Below, one piece after another: positions 8,615 to 16,974 of a stretch of DNA of 64,000 nucleotides. The stretch is from Xenorhabdus szentirmaii DSM 16338 (GTDB lineage Bacteria > Pseudomonadota > Gammaproteobacteria > Enterobacterales > Enterobacteriaceae): the NCBI RefSeq assembly GCF_002632585.1, contig NZ_NIBV01000001.1, forward strand, positions 996,897 through 1,060,896, read 5' to 3'. Positions within the stretch are counted from its first letter, which is position 1, and each line of letters starts with the position of its first letter. The notes beneath the pieces are model-generated. The model was not told the origin of the DNA, searched no databases, and saw nothing but the letters and a program-made list of their open reading frames with translations. The position numbers were made by a program, and so were the translations under genes.

Positions 8615-11050
8615 TTAATATTTACGTAAGTCGATGAATAATGGCATTTTTCCACTGTGATCATTTCGACGGAAATCAGTGGATAAAGTATAAACAACGT
8701 TTAAGGTCAGCAATTTTCCGTTAACGACTTCGGCGATTTTTGTATCTTCCAATAAACGTTGGCGCACTCTGACCGGATCGGGATCGTCTGCCAGTAAGGT
8801 AATGATATCGACACCCCGGCTGTCATAATCGATTATCCATTGCACGGGTGATCCCAGTTGTTCGGATAAATCAGTCAGATTGAGAAAAATACTGCCGATG
8901 CGTAACACGGAGTTGCTGCGGCCCAACAGTCGGAAACGAGGGGAAGAGAGGCCGCAAGAGCAAGGTTGATTGACCCAGTGACCAAGGTCGCCTACATCAT
9001 AGCGCTGAACAGATTGTGCCTCACGACGCAGAGACGTAAATACCAAACGGCCGGTTTCACCTTCTGCAACGGCTTGGTCATTTTCCATATTGAGGATTTC
9101 CAGCCATTGCGTATCGGCCATTAAATGGAAAACACCATCTTTGCTGGCTGCACATGCATGTCCCATTGGGCCTGCATCGACTGAGCCATACACGGTTGAA
9201 CGGATAAGGGTAACGCCAAAACTCATCATGAAATCCCGTTGAGTTATATTGATGTGTTCGCCGCCCAAAAATAGCTTACGGATGCCGCCGTATTCACGCA
9301 GTTTGGTTTCTTCATTCTGGAATAAACGATGCAGTGTGCTTGGCATACCGACCAGCGTGTTAATGCGTTGGCTTACGATAAAATCAGCAATTTCACTGAA
9401 ATCGTTGTCCGCAGGCCCGCCCATCGGGTATTGGGCAACGCCCAATTTATCGAGGATAGTGAAAAAGCTCAGCATTCCGCCATACAATTTACCGCCATAC
9501 AACAGGTTCATAACCCGATCGGTAGCAGGTTCAATTCCGGAAGCGAATACCCCGTCAGCGGCGGACTGCATTTGCCGGTGATAGTCGTGGTAGCTGTAAG
9601 CGGCGAGTTTAGGTGTCCCGCTGCTGCCGCCACTGCGGAAAAACAGGCGGGCTGCATCATTGGGCACCAGTGCCTGAAAATCTGTTTTGTTCATCACCGG
9701 CAGATTGGCTAATCCGAGTGGTGGTGCGGGCGTAAGATCAAGATGGGCGCAACTTGCCATAACTTCAGATGCGAGATTTACAGAGACACGTTTGGTAAGA
9801 CGTGCCAGCGCATAAACACCGTCGTGAGGTTCACCACTGTATCCGCCATGCATCTGACCGGCAGGAGTAATACGGCTGATGCCGGCTGAAAGCAGGGTAT
9901 GGCTCATTTCGACAATATGTTCCTGACGGGTAACCAGGGCACAACTTTGCAGGTGATTGCGCCAAGGCAATAAAATAGAGCACAAGTGCTGGCGCGGAGC
10001 AGGACGTATTTGCAATGTACGGAACAGAGGGGATGCCGCCAGTTCCTCTTCATGACGCCATATGACGCGCCATCCATCGGCCTGCCAGATTTCACCCTGT
10101 ACTTGGGTAAAGGCGAAATCGAGATTTTGAAATTCCGTTTGCGTTGTAATTTCAGCGGCTTCCTGAATATCGGGTTGCAGTGCCGGATGCAGTTCAGCGC
10201 GGCGTTGCAGGGCTGCTGCCATGCGCTGGCCGACTTGCTGCAAAACTGCCGGATCATTGCTATCAACCAGCAAACATTGTGGGCTGGAACAGGCTTGTTG
10301 ATCATAACGGCAAACATCATCAGCCAGTGCGTCCAGTTGGGCATCATCCACCGCATCGGGGCTTAACCAGGCAAAACTGATGCGATGCCCCCAGTCTATC
10401 CAACGGCAGCCCGGTGGCAGTTGGGCGCGGATTGATTCCAGTGCGGTATTGCTACCCCAAGCAGAAACAGCATCAGCTTGAATCATCAGGTCAGCCAACT
10501 GATCCACAGGCAGGGGAAATACTGCGACACGATCCGCTAAATCACCTGAAATGTCGTGAGCTAAAAATTCTGTCAGGAGCCGGGCACTGAATCCTTTATC
10601 GCTGCTGCTGGGACGCAACCAATTGATATTACCGACCAGCAAACTTTCAATGACGGCCATGAAAGGCAGAAGTTCAGCGTTAGAAGGTGTAATGTGGACA
10701 ACCAATCCCAGTGGTTTCCAGCTTTCGTACCGGTTCTGATTATAATCGAACCGGCGCAAGGAAAAGGCATTATGCCCGAGTTCCCGCTCCAGTTTGGATT
10801 GCAGGGTGCTGCGCTGACAGAAAGCAATCAATGCTTCTCTGGCTTTGGCATCAAACAGGGGGTGCTCACTTAAGTTGGCGAGATAATCAGCAAAACGTTG
10901 AGCACAATCCAGCACTTGCTCGGAAGAATGAGGGCGGGAGAGCAACTCCGGTAACCGCTCGCGCAATTGTGCAATTTTTTGACCGGCCAACTGAGCGAGG
11001 TCAATCGGATTATTCAGGGTATTTACAGAAATAGTGTTCATGGAAGGCAT
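8615..11050 (-). CDS. LuxC-like acyl reductase fused to a PaaK-like adenylating domain
   Basis: An 811-residue two-domain protein. Residues ~60-430 match LuxC-type fatty acyl reductases. The thioester-forming cysteine is seen in QQACSSPQ (Cys254), preceded by the aldehyde-dehydrogenase-like VVHITPSNAELLPF cofactor region. Residues ~440-811 are a PaaK-like domain with phosphate loop FFRSGGSSGTPK (470-481), a RYDVGDLG adenylate motif and YGSVDAG in place of YGxTE. In bioluminescence, LuxE activates an acyl group and hands it to the LuxC cysteine for NADPH reduction to an aldehyde. Here an activating domain is covalently joined to the reductase. It sits 1 base downstream of the LuxE-like gene. 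The fusion is unusual and the substrate is unknown. Confidence 0.85.
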   Translation of the reverse strand: MPSMNTISVNTLNNPIDLAQLAGQKIAQLRERLPELLSRPHSSEQVLDCAQRFADYLANLSEHPLFDAKAREALIAFCQRSTLQSKLERELGHNAFSLRRFDYNQNRYESWKPLGLVVHITPSNAELLPFMAVIESLLVGNINWLRPSSSDKGFSARLLTEFLAHDISGDLADRVAVFPLPVDQLADLMIQADAVSAWGSNTALESIRAQLPPGCRWIDWGHRISFAWLSPDAVDDAQLDALADDVCRYDQQACSSPQCLLVDSNDPAVLQQVGQRMAAALQRRAELHPALQPDIQEAAEITTQTEFQNLDFAFTQVQGEIWQADGWRVIWRHEEELAASPLFRTLQIRPAPRQHLCSILLPWRNHLQSCALVTRQEHIVEMSHTLLSAGISRITPAGQMHGGYSGEPHDGVYALARLTKRVSVNLASEVMASCAHLDLTPAPPLGLANLPVMNKTDFQALVPNDAARLFFRSGGSSGTPKLAAYSYHDYHRQMQSAADGVFASGIEPATDRVMNLLYGGKLYGGMLSFFTILDKLGVAQYPMGGPADNDFSEIADFIVSQRINTLVGMPSTLHRLFQNEETKLREYGGIRKLFLGGEHINITQRDFMMSFGVTLIRSTVYGSVDAGPMGHACAASKDGVFHLMADTQWLEILNMENDQAVAEGETGRLVFTSLRREAQSVQRYDVGDLGHWVNQPCSCGLSSPRFRLLGRSNSVLRIGSIFLNLTDLSEQLGSPVQWIIDYDSRGVDIITLLADDPDPVRVRQRLLEDTKIAEVVNGKLLTLNVVYTLSTDFRRNDHSGKMPLFIDLRKY

Positions 11051-11051
11051 A

Positions 11052-12194
11052 TTAAGATCTCTTAATCAATTCTGACGCGGCGATAGCACAACTACGGGCT
11101 TTACTGGTTCCGGCCCGACCGAGTAATTCAAACCAATCGGTATCTAATTCACAGCCGCAGCTATCACCGGAATGCAGTACAGCCAAATCACTTGTGACGA
11201 TACTGTGCGCCGGACAAGAGGTGATAAAAGGCGATGTAAAATGCAAAAAGCCGGGTTCACCGTAAGGCTGGCAGGACAAATCAGCGGTATGGCGCACATA
11301 GGCCTGGGAATAAACCGGGACATGAAAATTATGGTGGGAGCATTCAACATAAGGCACGGGATGCTCAACGGAGCCATAACCATCACGGCAGCGAATATCA
11401 GGAATACCGAGTTGTTCAGTCAGACGTTGATAGAGTTCTTTTTTAGGAATGGATTTATCGGCATGGGTCTTCCAGCCACCGCCGAGAAAAACCAGTGATT
11501 CGGGATGTAATTTCAGCGCAGGTAACCCCATTTGCTCCATTCTTTGCAGGGTAAACCATAAAAAGGCAGGGAAACCGAAAATGCGCACTGGCAGACCTTC
11601 TTCCGCGAATTGCTGGAGAGCTGCAATAGTACCGAATGGATCAAATTCATTGCCTTTTCCATTATGGCGCAACGCATAATAGGCGCGATTTACGGGAGCA
11701 TATTTAGCCAGAAACTGATCGGTATAGGCTGTTCCCAACGTAACCGCACCGGCAGGCTCATAGCTGAGCAGCAGATAATTACACGGCTGATCAGGGGTAT
11801 TCCAGCCATAATAGTCAAAAATACAGTCCACCATATATTGTGCTGCGGCAATACTTTCAGGATCGTAGCGCATACGGCTTTTCTGTCCGGTGGTTCCGGA
11901 GGAAGTTAGTTCCAGCGCATCTTTTGCACTGTCACTCAAGATCAGATTACGTTTGAAATAATTGGCAAATAACAGAGGCAGGCTTGACCAATCGTCCAGC
12001 GCCATTATCGCTTGTTCATCCAGACCATTATCATTCAACCACTGCTTATAACCGGGGGTGTGTTCACAGTGATACAGCGTCAATTCACGCATGGCAGAAT
12101 CAAATAATGCATCATATTCGGCACAAGCACGATAAGGGTGTGTGACAGCACACAGTGCTTTGACGTGAGGTAAATTTTGCATATTTATACTCAT
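11052..12194 (-). CDS. LuxE-like acyl-protein synthetase
   Basis: A 380-residue protein of the LuxE acyl-protein synthetase family. It has the adenylate phosphate loop ELTSSGTTGQKSR (95-107) and the LuxE C-terminal signature LGRAGTSKARSCAIAASEL, whose Cys369 corresponds to the acyl-carrying cysteine of LuxE. Known LuxE proteins make acyl-AMP, then bind the acyl group on this cysteine and pass it to LuxC. Four cysteine/histidine-rich residues near 330-350 (TSCPAH, DSCGCEL) may bind metal. It is the first gene of the operon running leftward. The stop codon is 1 base before the ATG of the LuxC-PaaK fusion. No luxA, luxB or luxD is nearby, so this is not a light-producing operon. Confidence 0.85.
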   Translation of the reverse strand: MSINMQNLPHVKALCAVTHPYRACAEYDALFDSAMRELTLYHCEHTPGYKQWLNDNGLDEQAIMALDDWSSLPLLFANYFKRNLILSDSAKDALELTSSGTTGQKSRMRYDPESIAAAQYMVDCIFDYYGWNTPDQPCNYLLLSYEPAGAVTLGTAYTDQFLAKYAPVNRAYYALRHNGKGNEFDPFGTIAALQQFAEEGLPVRIFGFPAFLWFTLQRMEQMGLPALKLHPESLVFLGGGWKTHADKSIPKKELYQRLTEQLGIPDIRCRDGYGSVEHPVPYVECSHHNFHVPVYSQAYVRHTADLSCQPYGEPGFLHFTSPFITSCPAHSIVTSDLAVLHSGDSCGCELDTDWFELLGRAGTSKARSCAIAASELIKRS

Positions 12195-12710
12195 TATTTA
12201 GTAGCAATGGCAGAGAAGCCTTAATCGGACGATCAGCAAAGCAACACCGCTGATAAAGAGATCAGGCTGTTTACTGCCTTTGTTCTTGGGTTTTTGTAAG
12301 TAATGCTTAATTAATTTGCGAATTTGTATATCGTGCTAATAATTCTTAATGGCCTTTATTTATTATTTTATGTAATAAATTAAGGTGCCAGATTAAGTTT
12401 ATTTTTGGGGCTTTGTTGGAGGGTGATGGTGTTGGAAACTGACAGAAATGAAGGCCATTATTTATGGTGTTTTCAATAATACGCTATTAGATAGCGTTTT
12501 TTTCTGTTTTTTTAGTTAAAGTCAGCTCCGTGTTTGCGGGGCGCATTATTCCAAAGCGGAAGGTAACAATCAAACGATTTTTCTAATGTTTTGCGTCTAA
12601 TCAGGGGTTTGGTGCCGTCATTATTTAATGAGGGTATTTCATTATTTATTATGAAGTGATTGTTTGGTGTGGAGCGTGGGGTGTCTTTATTTTTTACCTG
12701 TAATGAGGGT
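12195..12710. other. Intergenic region upstream of the Lux-like operon
   Basis: About 500 AT-rich bases with no gene. The minus-strand promoter of the Lux-like operon must lie near 12200-12400. A plus-strand terminator-like hairpin at 12481-12503 has no gene in front of it, which leaves room for a small plus-strand RNA. Confidence 0.5.
12481..12503 (+). terminator. Orphan terminator-like hairpin
   Basis: A perfect 7-bp stem (acgctat / atagcgt) with a 3-base loop is followed directly by seven T's. No plus-strand gene precedes it, so it may end an unannotated small RNA transcribed toward the MFS gene. Confidence 0.5.
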
Positions 12711-12711
12711 A

Positions 12712-12740
12712 AAAATGGGGTGAAGCGTTTGCTTCACCCG
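12712..12740 (-). terminator. Rho-independent terminator of the MFS gene
   Basis: On the minus strand a 9-bp stem (gggtgaagc / gcttcaccc) with a 4-base loop is followed by a short T-run. It lies just after the MFS stop codon, so the MFS gene is probably transcribed apart from the Lux-like operon. Confidence 0.7.
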
Positions 12741-12762
12741 TATGGGAATGGTTTTTTTGATG

Positions 12763-13941
12763 TCATTTTTTTGAGGGAATTATCGCGATGAAAATTATAG
12801 ACAATGCGATTGTGGCACTGGCTGCCACAAATAATGCCTGTAGTGATAATGTTGAGATGAGCCAGGCCCCCAATGAAGCCCCAATGCCGATGGCGCCATT
12901 AAAAAATGAGACATAAACGGCAGAGGCAGGAAAAGCTTCATCACCCGCCAAACGGAGAACCCATGTTTGAAAACCGACAAAAACACCTGAGATTGAAATT
13001 CCCCATATCACCAGCGCGATCAGAATATTCGTGTGTGATAGTGATCCCGAATGATGACCTAATACCAAAAGAACAATGCCGATAAATAACGCAGACAGTA
13101 CGACTGTCGCTTTTAGGTATTTATCAATCATCATCCCTGTGAGGAAATTACCGGCTAAGCCCGCAATGCCATAAATGAACAGGGTTGCAGGAATAAAATT
13201 TTTAGCCAGTGTGGGTTGTGAGTTCAGCCAGGGCTCGATGAAAGTAAAAGCGGCAAAATGTGCAGTAATGGCAAGTAATGTTGCGGAATAAATTTTCCAC
13301 AGTGTGGCTGATTTGAGTACACCTTTCAGGGCATGAAGGCCTATTGTGCTTTTCGCTGTAATTTTAGGGACAATCAGCATAATGCCAAAAAATGCTCCGG
13401 CACTGAGCACTGCCATCAACCAGAATGCCTGACGCCAACCGAAGTTCAGTCCTATGTAGTTAGATAACGGGACACCAAATACGCTGGCTGCGGAGACACC
13501 GCCAAAGACAATTGACGTTGCTGTACCCAGATAGTTTGTGGGAACCATTGCCACTGCGGTAGCGCCGATCATCGCCCAAAAAGCGCCATGGGCCAACGCT
13601 CCCACGACACGGGCAATCAGGAGTATGTCAAATGAATCCACTGTTGCGGACAAGAGATTTGATATGAACAGAATGACAGTCAGCGTTAACAACAGTCTCT
13701 TTTTGGGTAAACTCCCCAAAAATACGGATGCAAAAAGTGCGCTGAATGCGCCAATCCAGGCGTAAAGTGATACCGTCATCCCAATACTGGATTCTGAGGC
13801 AGAAAGCCCTTCGGCAATCGGTGTCAGCAAACCTACCGGTGCCAATTCTGTTGTCACAATAGTAAATGTGGATATAGACAGGATAAATAAAGCTAACCAT
13901 GTCCTGAATGTCATTTCAGAATTTTCAATTTTTGAAACCAT
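12763..13941 (-). CDS. MFS transporter, sugar-efflux/DHA1-like
   Basis: A 392-residue inner-membrane protein with about 12 transmembrane helices. It has DHA1/AraJ-SotB-type features: the N-terminal TTELAPVGLLTPIAEGL, the loop LGSLPKKRLL and the antiporter-type segment GALAHGAFWAMIGATA. Members export sugars, arabinose analogues or drugs by proton antiport. AAGG precedes the ATG. The gene is divergent from a LysR regulator 180 bases away, which probably controls it, and it lies upstream of and parallel to the Lux-like operon. It may export that operon's product, but its own terminator makes this only a suggestion. Confidence 0.88.
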   Translation of the reverse strand: MVSKIENSEMTFRTWLALFILSISTFTIVTTELAPVGLLTPIAEGLSASESSIGMTVSLYAWIGAFSALFASVFLGSLPKKRLLLTLTVILFISNLLSATVDSFDILLIARVVGALAHGAFWAMIGATAVAMVPTNYLGTATSIVFGGVSAASVFGVPLSNYIGLNFGWRQAFWLMAVLSAGAFFGIMLIVPKITAKSTIGLHALKGVLKSATLWKIYSATLLAITAHFAAFTFIEPWLNSQPTLAKNFIPATLFIYGIAGLAGNFLTGMMIDKYLKATVVLSALFIGIVLLVLGHHSGSLSHTNILIALVIWGISISGVFVGFQTWVLRLAGDEAFPASAVYVSFFNGAIGIGASLGAWLISTLSLQALFVAASATIALSIIFIAIIPSKK

Positions 13942-14121
13942 AAACGGCGACCTTTAAATACTTAACAGTTATAAATTCCGCTGGCAAAATTATCAGGATG
14001 AATTTTTATAAGAATTATTAATTTTGTGATTCATTTTTGATATCAAGGAATGTGGGGTTCTTTTTTTAATGAAAAAGAACAGTAACTTTACAAAAAAATT
14101 GAAGTGAAAAATGGAGACGCT

Positions 14122-15048
14122 GTGAATAGCATTCACAATAAGTTACCCAGCATAAAACAATTGCAATGTTTCTTGGCCGTTGCTGAGGAGCTCAATTTCA
14201 GAAGGGCCGCAGAGAGGCTATGCATGACACAGCCTCCTTTGACGCGACATATTAAATGCCTTGAGGAAACGCTGGGGTGTGAACTTTTTTCTCGAAATAC
14301 TCATGAAGTACATCTGACAGAGGTAGGTTTGAAACTTGTTGAAAAAGCAACCTGTCTTATCAATGAATTTACATTGTTCATGCATGAAATAAAAAACGAA
14401 AAAAAACACTTACGGATTGGCATGACCCGCACACTGAATTTCGACAACATATCAGAGCTTGGGCATAAGATAAAAACACTCATGTCTGAAGGCGAAATTG
14501 ATATACAGCACCTGACCTCCAGCCAACTTTTGCATTCTCTTTCGAAGGAACACATGGATATTGTGATTACTGGAGAGCGAAGTTTGCATGGCGAACAGGA
14601 TTTCGAATACCACTGGCTTTCTCGCGAACCGCTTTTACTTGTCATTCCCTCATCTCATTCAGGCAGCCTGAAGGAAAAAGTTTCTCTTGCCGATGTTGCA
14701 AATCTCCCCCTCTTTTGGTTTTCAAGGAACGCGAATCCGGTTTTTTATGACAAATGTGAAAAGTATTTTCAGCGCTTGCCGTTCTTATTGCAAAGGCGCA
14801 AGGAACCTGATGATTCATTGATGATGCTTTCTTCTGTTGCCCGGGGAAAAGGTATGGCGCTCATGCCTCGTTCCATGTGCACATTCAATCAAGAGGGGCT
14901 TTGTTACCGGGAGTTAACGGATGATGCGGCACAATGCCTGAATATTGATGTTTATGCCGCCATCAGGAAAAACGAAACCAGAGATGTGGTCATCAATGGT
15001 TTGAATAGCTTGCTTGGTGGGGAGTTTGCTGTGCCATCGCAAAACTGA
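14122..15048 (+). CDS. LysR-family transcriptional regulator
   Basis: A 308-residue LysR-type regulator. The N-terminal winged helix-turn-helix is clear (IKQLQCFLAVAEELNFRRAAERL, then TQPPLTRHIKCLEE), followed by the two-lobed effector domain with a VARGKGMALMP hinge segment. The GTG at 14122 is preferred because GGAGA lies 5 bases upstream. A GTG six codons earlier (14104) has no ribosome binding site. It is transcribed away from the MFS gene, the classic arrangement for a regulator and its target, so it likely responds to the exported or related compound. It may also act on the Lux-like operon further left. Confidence 0.88.
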   Translation: MNSIHNKLPSIKQLQCFLAVAEELNFRRAAERLCMTQPPLTRHIKCLEETLGCELFSRNTHEVHLTEVGLKLVEKATCLINEFTLFMHEIKNEKKHLRIGMTRTLNFDNISELGHKIKTLMSEGEIDIQHLTSSQLLHSLSKEHMDIVITGERSLHGEQDFEYHWLSREPLLLVIPSSHSGSLKEKVSLADVANLPLFWFSRNANPVFYDKCEKYFQRLPFLLQRRKEPDDSLMMLSSVARGKGMALMPRSMCTFNQEGLCYRELTDDAAQCLNIDVYAAIRKNETRDVVINGLNSLLGGEFAVPSQN

Positions 15049-15265
15049 CGCATTTTATGCTCCCCTGTTTAGTGGGGCTGTGTGCTTTATCTTTGACAGG
15101 GGTATCACAATGTTTCTTGATGGCTGAAGGGGATTGGAAAGTTATAATATCGTTTATCATTGTAGATACAGCCATTATGGATAATATTACAATGGGTGAA
15201 CGGATACAGTGACCAGATGCAATCAATGGCTAACAGTCATAATGCCTACTAATGAGAACCTAATT

Positions 15266-16186
15266 ATGTCTTTACGGTTAAAAAAACTCAAAATTGAAAA
15301 GCTTTTCAATCAAAAGGATATTGAACTGGATTTCAAAGACGTGACCGTCCTGGTCGGAAAAAATGGCTTGGGGAAAACTACGATTTTGAAAATCCTGAAT
15401 GCAGTATTGACTAATGATCTTAAGTGTCATGAACTCAGCTTATGTAAAAGTGCAGAACTTACATTTGATACGGGCGAGATTATTCACTACAAGAAAAACT
15501 CTACGATATCTGAGGAGTTAGATCATATAATAGACAGCATGTTAAATAAAAAGGAAGTCACTCCATCAGAATTAGAGATTATTAAAATTTATATGCAGAA
15601 AAGGACTATTCAGTTTTCAAGTAAAAATATAAAGGAACGGCTAAATAGAGAAGTGAATATTTGTTACATATCAACGTTAAATATGTCAGCTAATTCGCGC
15701 CAGGAAATAACGAAAAGTGATGGGCGAACTAAAAACATTCTTGATTGGGAATTAGAAGAAGATTTAAAAAAATTAACTCAACATAAAGAGAGTATTTATG
15801 CTGAGAAATTTGAAAAAGTCGTTTCATCATTATTCACTGACAGTGGAAAGTATGTCAAAATCACAAACAATGAATCTGTTGACTTTTATGACAGCAAAAG
15901 TAACGAGTTAATAGAACTGGGAGAACTTTCCTCCGGAGAACGGCAGCTTATCTATATTTTAACGAAAGTTGCCAATACACAAGGTCAGCCCACATTTTTG
16001 CTAATGGATGAGCCAGAAATTTCATTGCACCTTAACTGGCAGGAAAAGTTAATCGAAAACATTATGGAAATTAACAACCAATGTCAGATTGTGGTGGTTA
16101 CACATAGCCCGGCCATTATTATGGATGGTTACATGGATGCCTATGTTGATATAAAAGAAATTACTACGGAACTGTCGAATGGCTGA
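15266..16186 (+). CDS. AAA/ABC-type ATPase, OLD-like (two-gene module)
   Basis: A 306-residue P-loop ATPase with Walker A GKNGLGKTT (near residue 33), signature ELSSGERQLIYIL, Walker B FLLMDEPEISLH and switch VVVTHSPAI. These are features of the AAA_15/AAA_21 group that pairs with nucleases in defence systems such as OLD, Septu and PARIS. The central helical insertion is short. The ATG at 15266 fits the family start (MSLRLKKLKIEKLF) and has GAGAA upstream. Upstream GTG and ATG codons are open but have no ribosome binding site. Its stop overlaps the start of the next gene by 8 bases, so they are coupled. The AT-rich base use differs from both flanks and suggests recent acquisition. Confidence 0.82.
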   Translation: MSLRLKKLKIEKLFNQKDIELDFKDVTVLVGKNGLGKTTILKILNAVLTNDLKCHELSLCKSAELTFDTGEIIHYKKNSTISEELDHIIDSMLNKKEVTPSELEIIKIYMQKRTIQFSSKNIKERLNREVNICYISTLNMSANSRQEITKSDGRTKNILDWELEEDLKKLTQHKESIYAEKFEKVVSSLFTDSGKYVKITNNESVDFYDSKSNELIELGELSSGERQLIYILTKVANTQGQPTFLLMDEPEISLHLNWQEKLIENIMEINNQCQIVVVTHSPAIIMDGYMDAYVDIKEITTELSNG

Positions 16187-16907
16187 TTTTTCTGATATTT
16201 TTAAATCATCGAAAATGAACGGAAACCCATTTGTATTGCATACTTTCTGTTATTCACGGGAAAGCTTTACTTGCAGCTATGATTCATTGCTCCATATTTT
16301 AAACAAGTGTTACTATCAGGAAAATCTTCCCTCTGAATTTCGTCAGGCTTTATCAGATTACTCTTCAATCCTCTATGATGCGCTATGCATTTTTGGTTAT
16401 CTACATAACTTTAATTGGAACAGATATAAAGAAAGTGATTTTAAGTCAGCAATAAAGCTATCTGACGGAGGTTGTCTGTTAGACGAAAAGCTATGTGTTA
16501 ATAAAATAGAATTAGACAATGTCAAATAAAGGGTTGCTGATTATGTTGGGGAATTATCATCTCATATTGTAGACAATGATAAATTTGATAACTTCAAAAT
16601 AATCCTCAAGAAGAAAGGAATAGAGCCAGAGATAGCTTATATATTTATTAATGGGCATTTCTTGCATGATACTGTCATCAAAAAAATGATAGCTAAAGTT
16701 TTATCTAAAAATAAAAAGGCTGATATTGAAAGAATAAAGCAAACAGATAATTCGGAGGCCTACAAAAAAGGCAGAATCAATGAGATTTCTAATCATTTTA
16801 AGAAATGTTGTAACATCGACACATTAATGCACAATAGCCAAGCATTCTCTGAAAATATTTTTTTCAAGAAAATACTCGATAAAGCGAGCCAATTAAATAA
16901 ATCATAA
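16179..16907 (+). pseudogene. Partner of the AAA ATPase (DUF4435-like?), interrupted by a stop codon
   Basis: The frame runs 116 codons to a TAA at 16527-16529, then continues open in the same frame to 16907. The whole would encode 242 residues. A single base change would remove the stop (for example CAA, GAA or AAA). The C-terminal half contains AYIFINGHFLHDTVI, and the N-terminal half HTFCYSRESFTCSYDSLLHIL. Together these resemble the central and C-terminal parts of DUF4435 proteins, which pair with AAA ATPases in PARIS-type defence modules. The family assignment is from memory and tentative. The gene starts inside the ATPase gene, so the pair is translationally coupled. As it stands the module is probably inactive. 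Confidence 0.6.
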
Positions 16908-16913
16908 CTGTAG

Positions 16914-16941
16914 TAACCACCTCCCAAGGAGGCGGTTCAAA
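16914..16941 (+). terminator. Probable terminator after the AAA module
   Basis: An imperfect stem (aacc-a-cctcc with ggagg-c-ggtt, one mismatch) lies between the convergent partner gene and yhiN. The T-run is weak. Confidence 0.4.
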
Positions 16942-16974
16942 AAGTCACGGTTAACGATAACCTTTGTTTGCTGT

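Noticed and set aside
11172..11909. Three plus-strand open frames (76-108 codons) over the LuxE-like gene
   Set aside because: They lie antisense to a well-supported gene and overlap each other in different frames.
6425..12194. A bioluminescence lux operon
   Set aside because: LuxC and LuxE relatives are present, but luciferase (luxA, luxB) and the LuxD transferase are absent, and PaaK-like and GNAT genes take their place.
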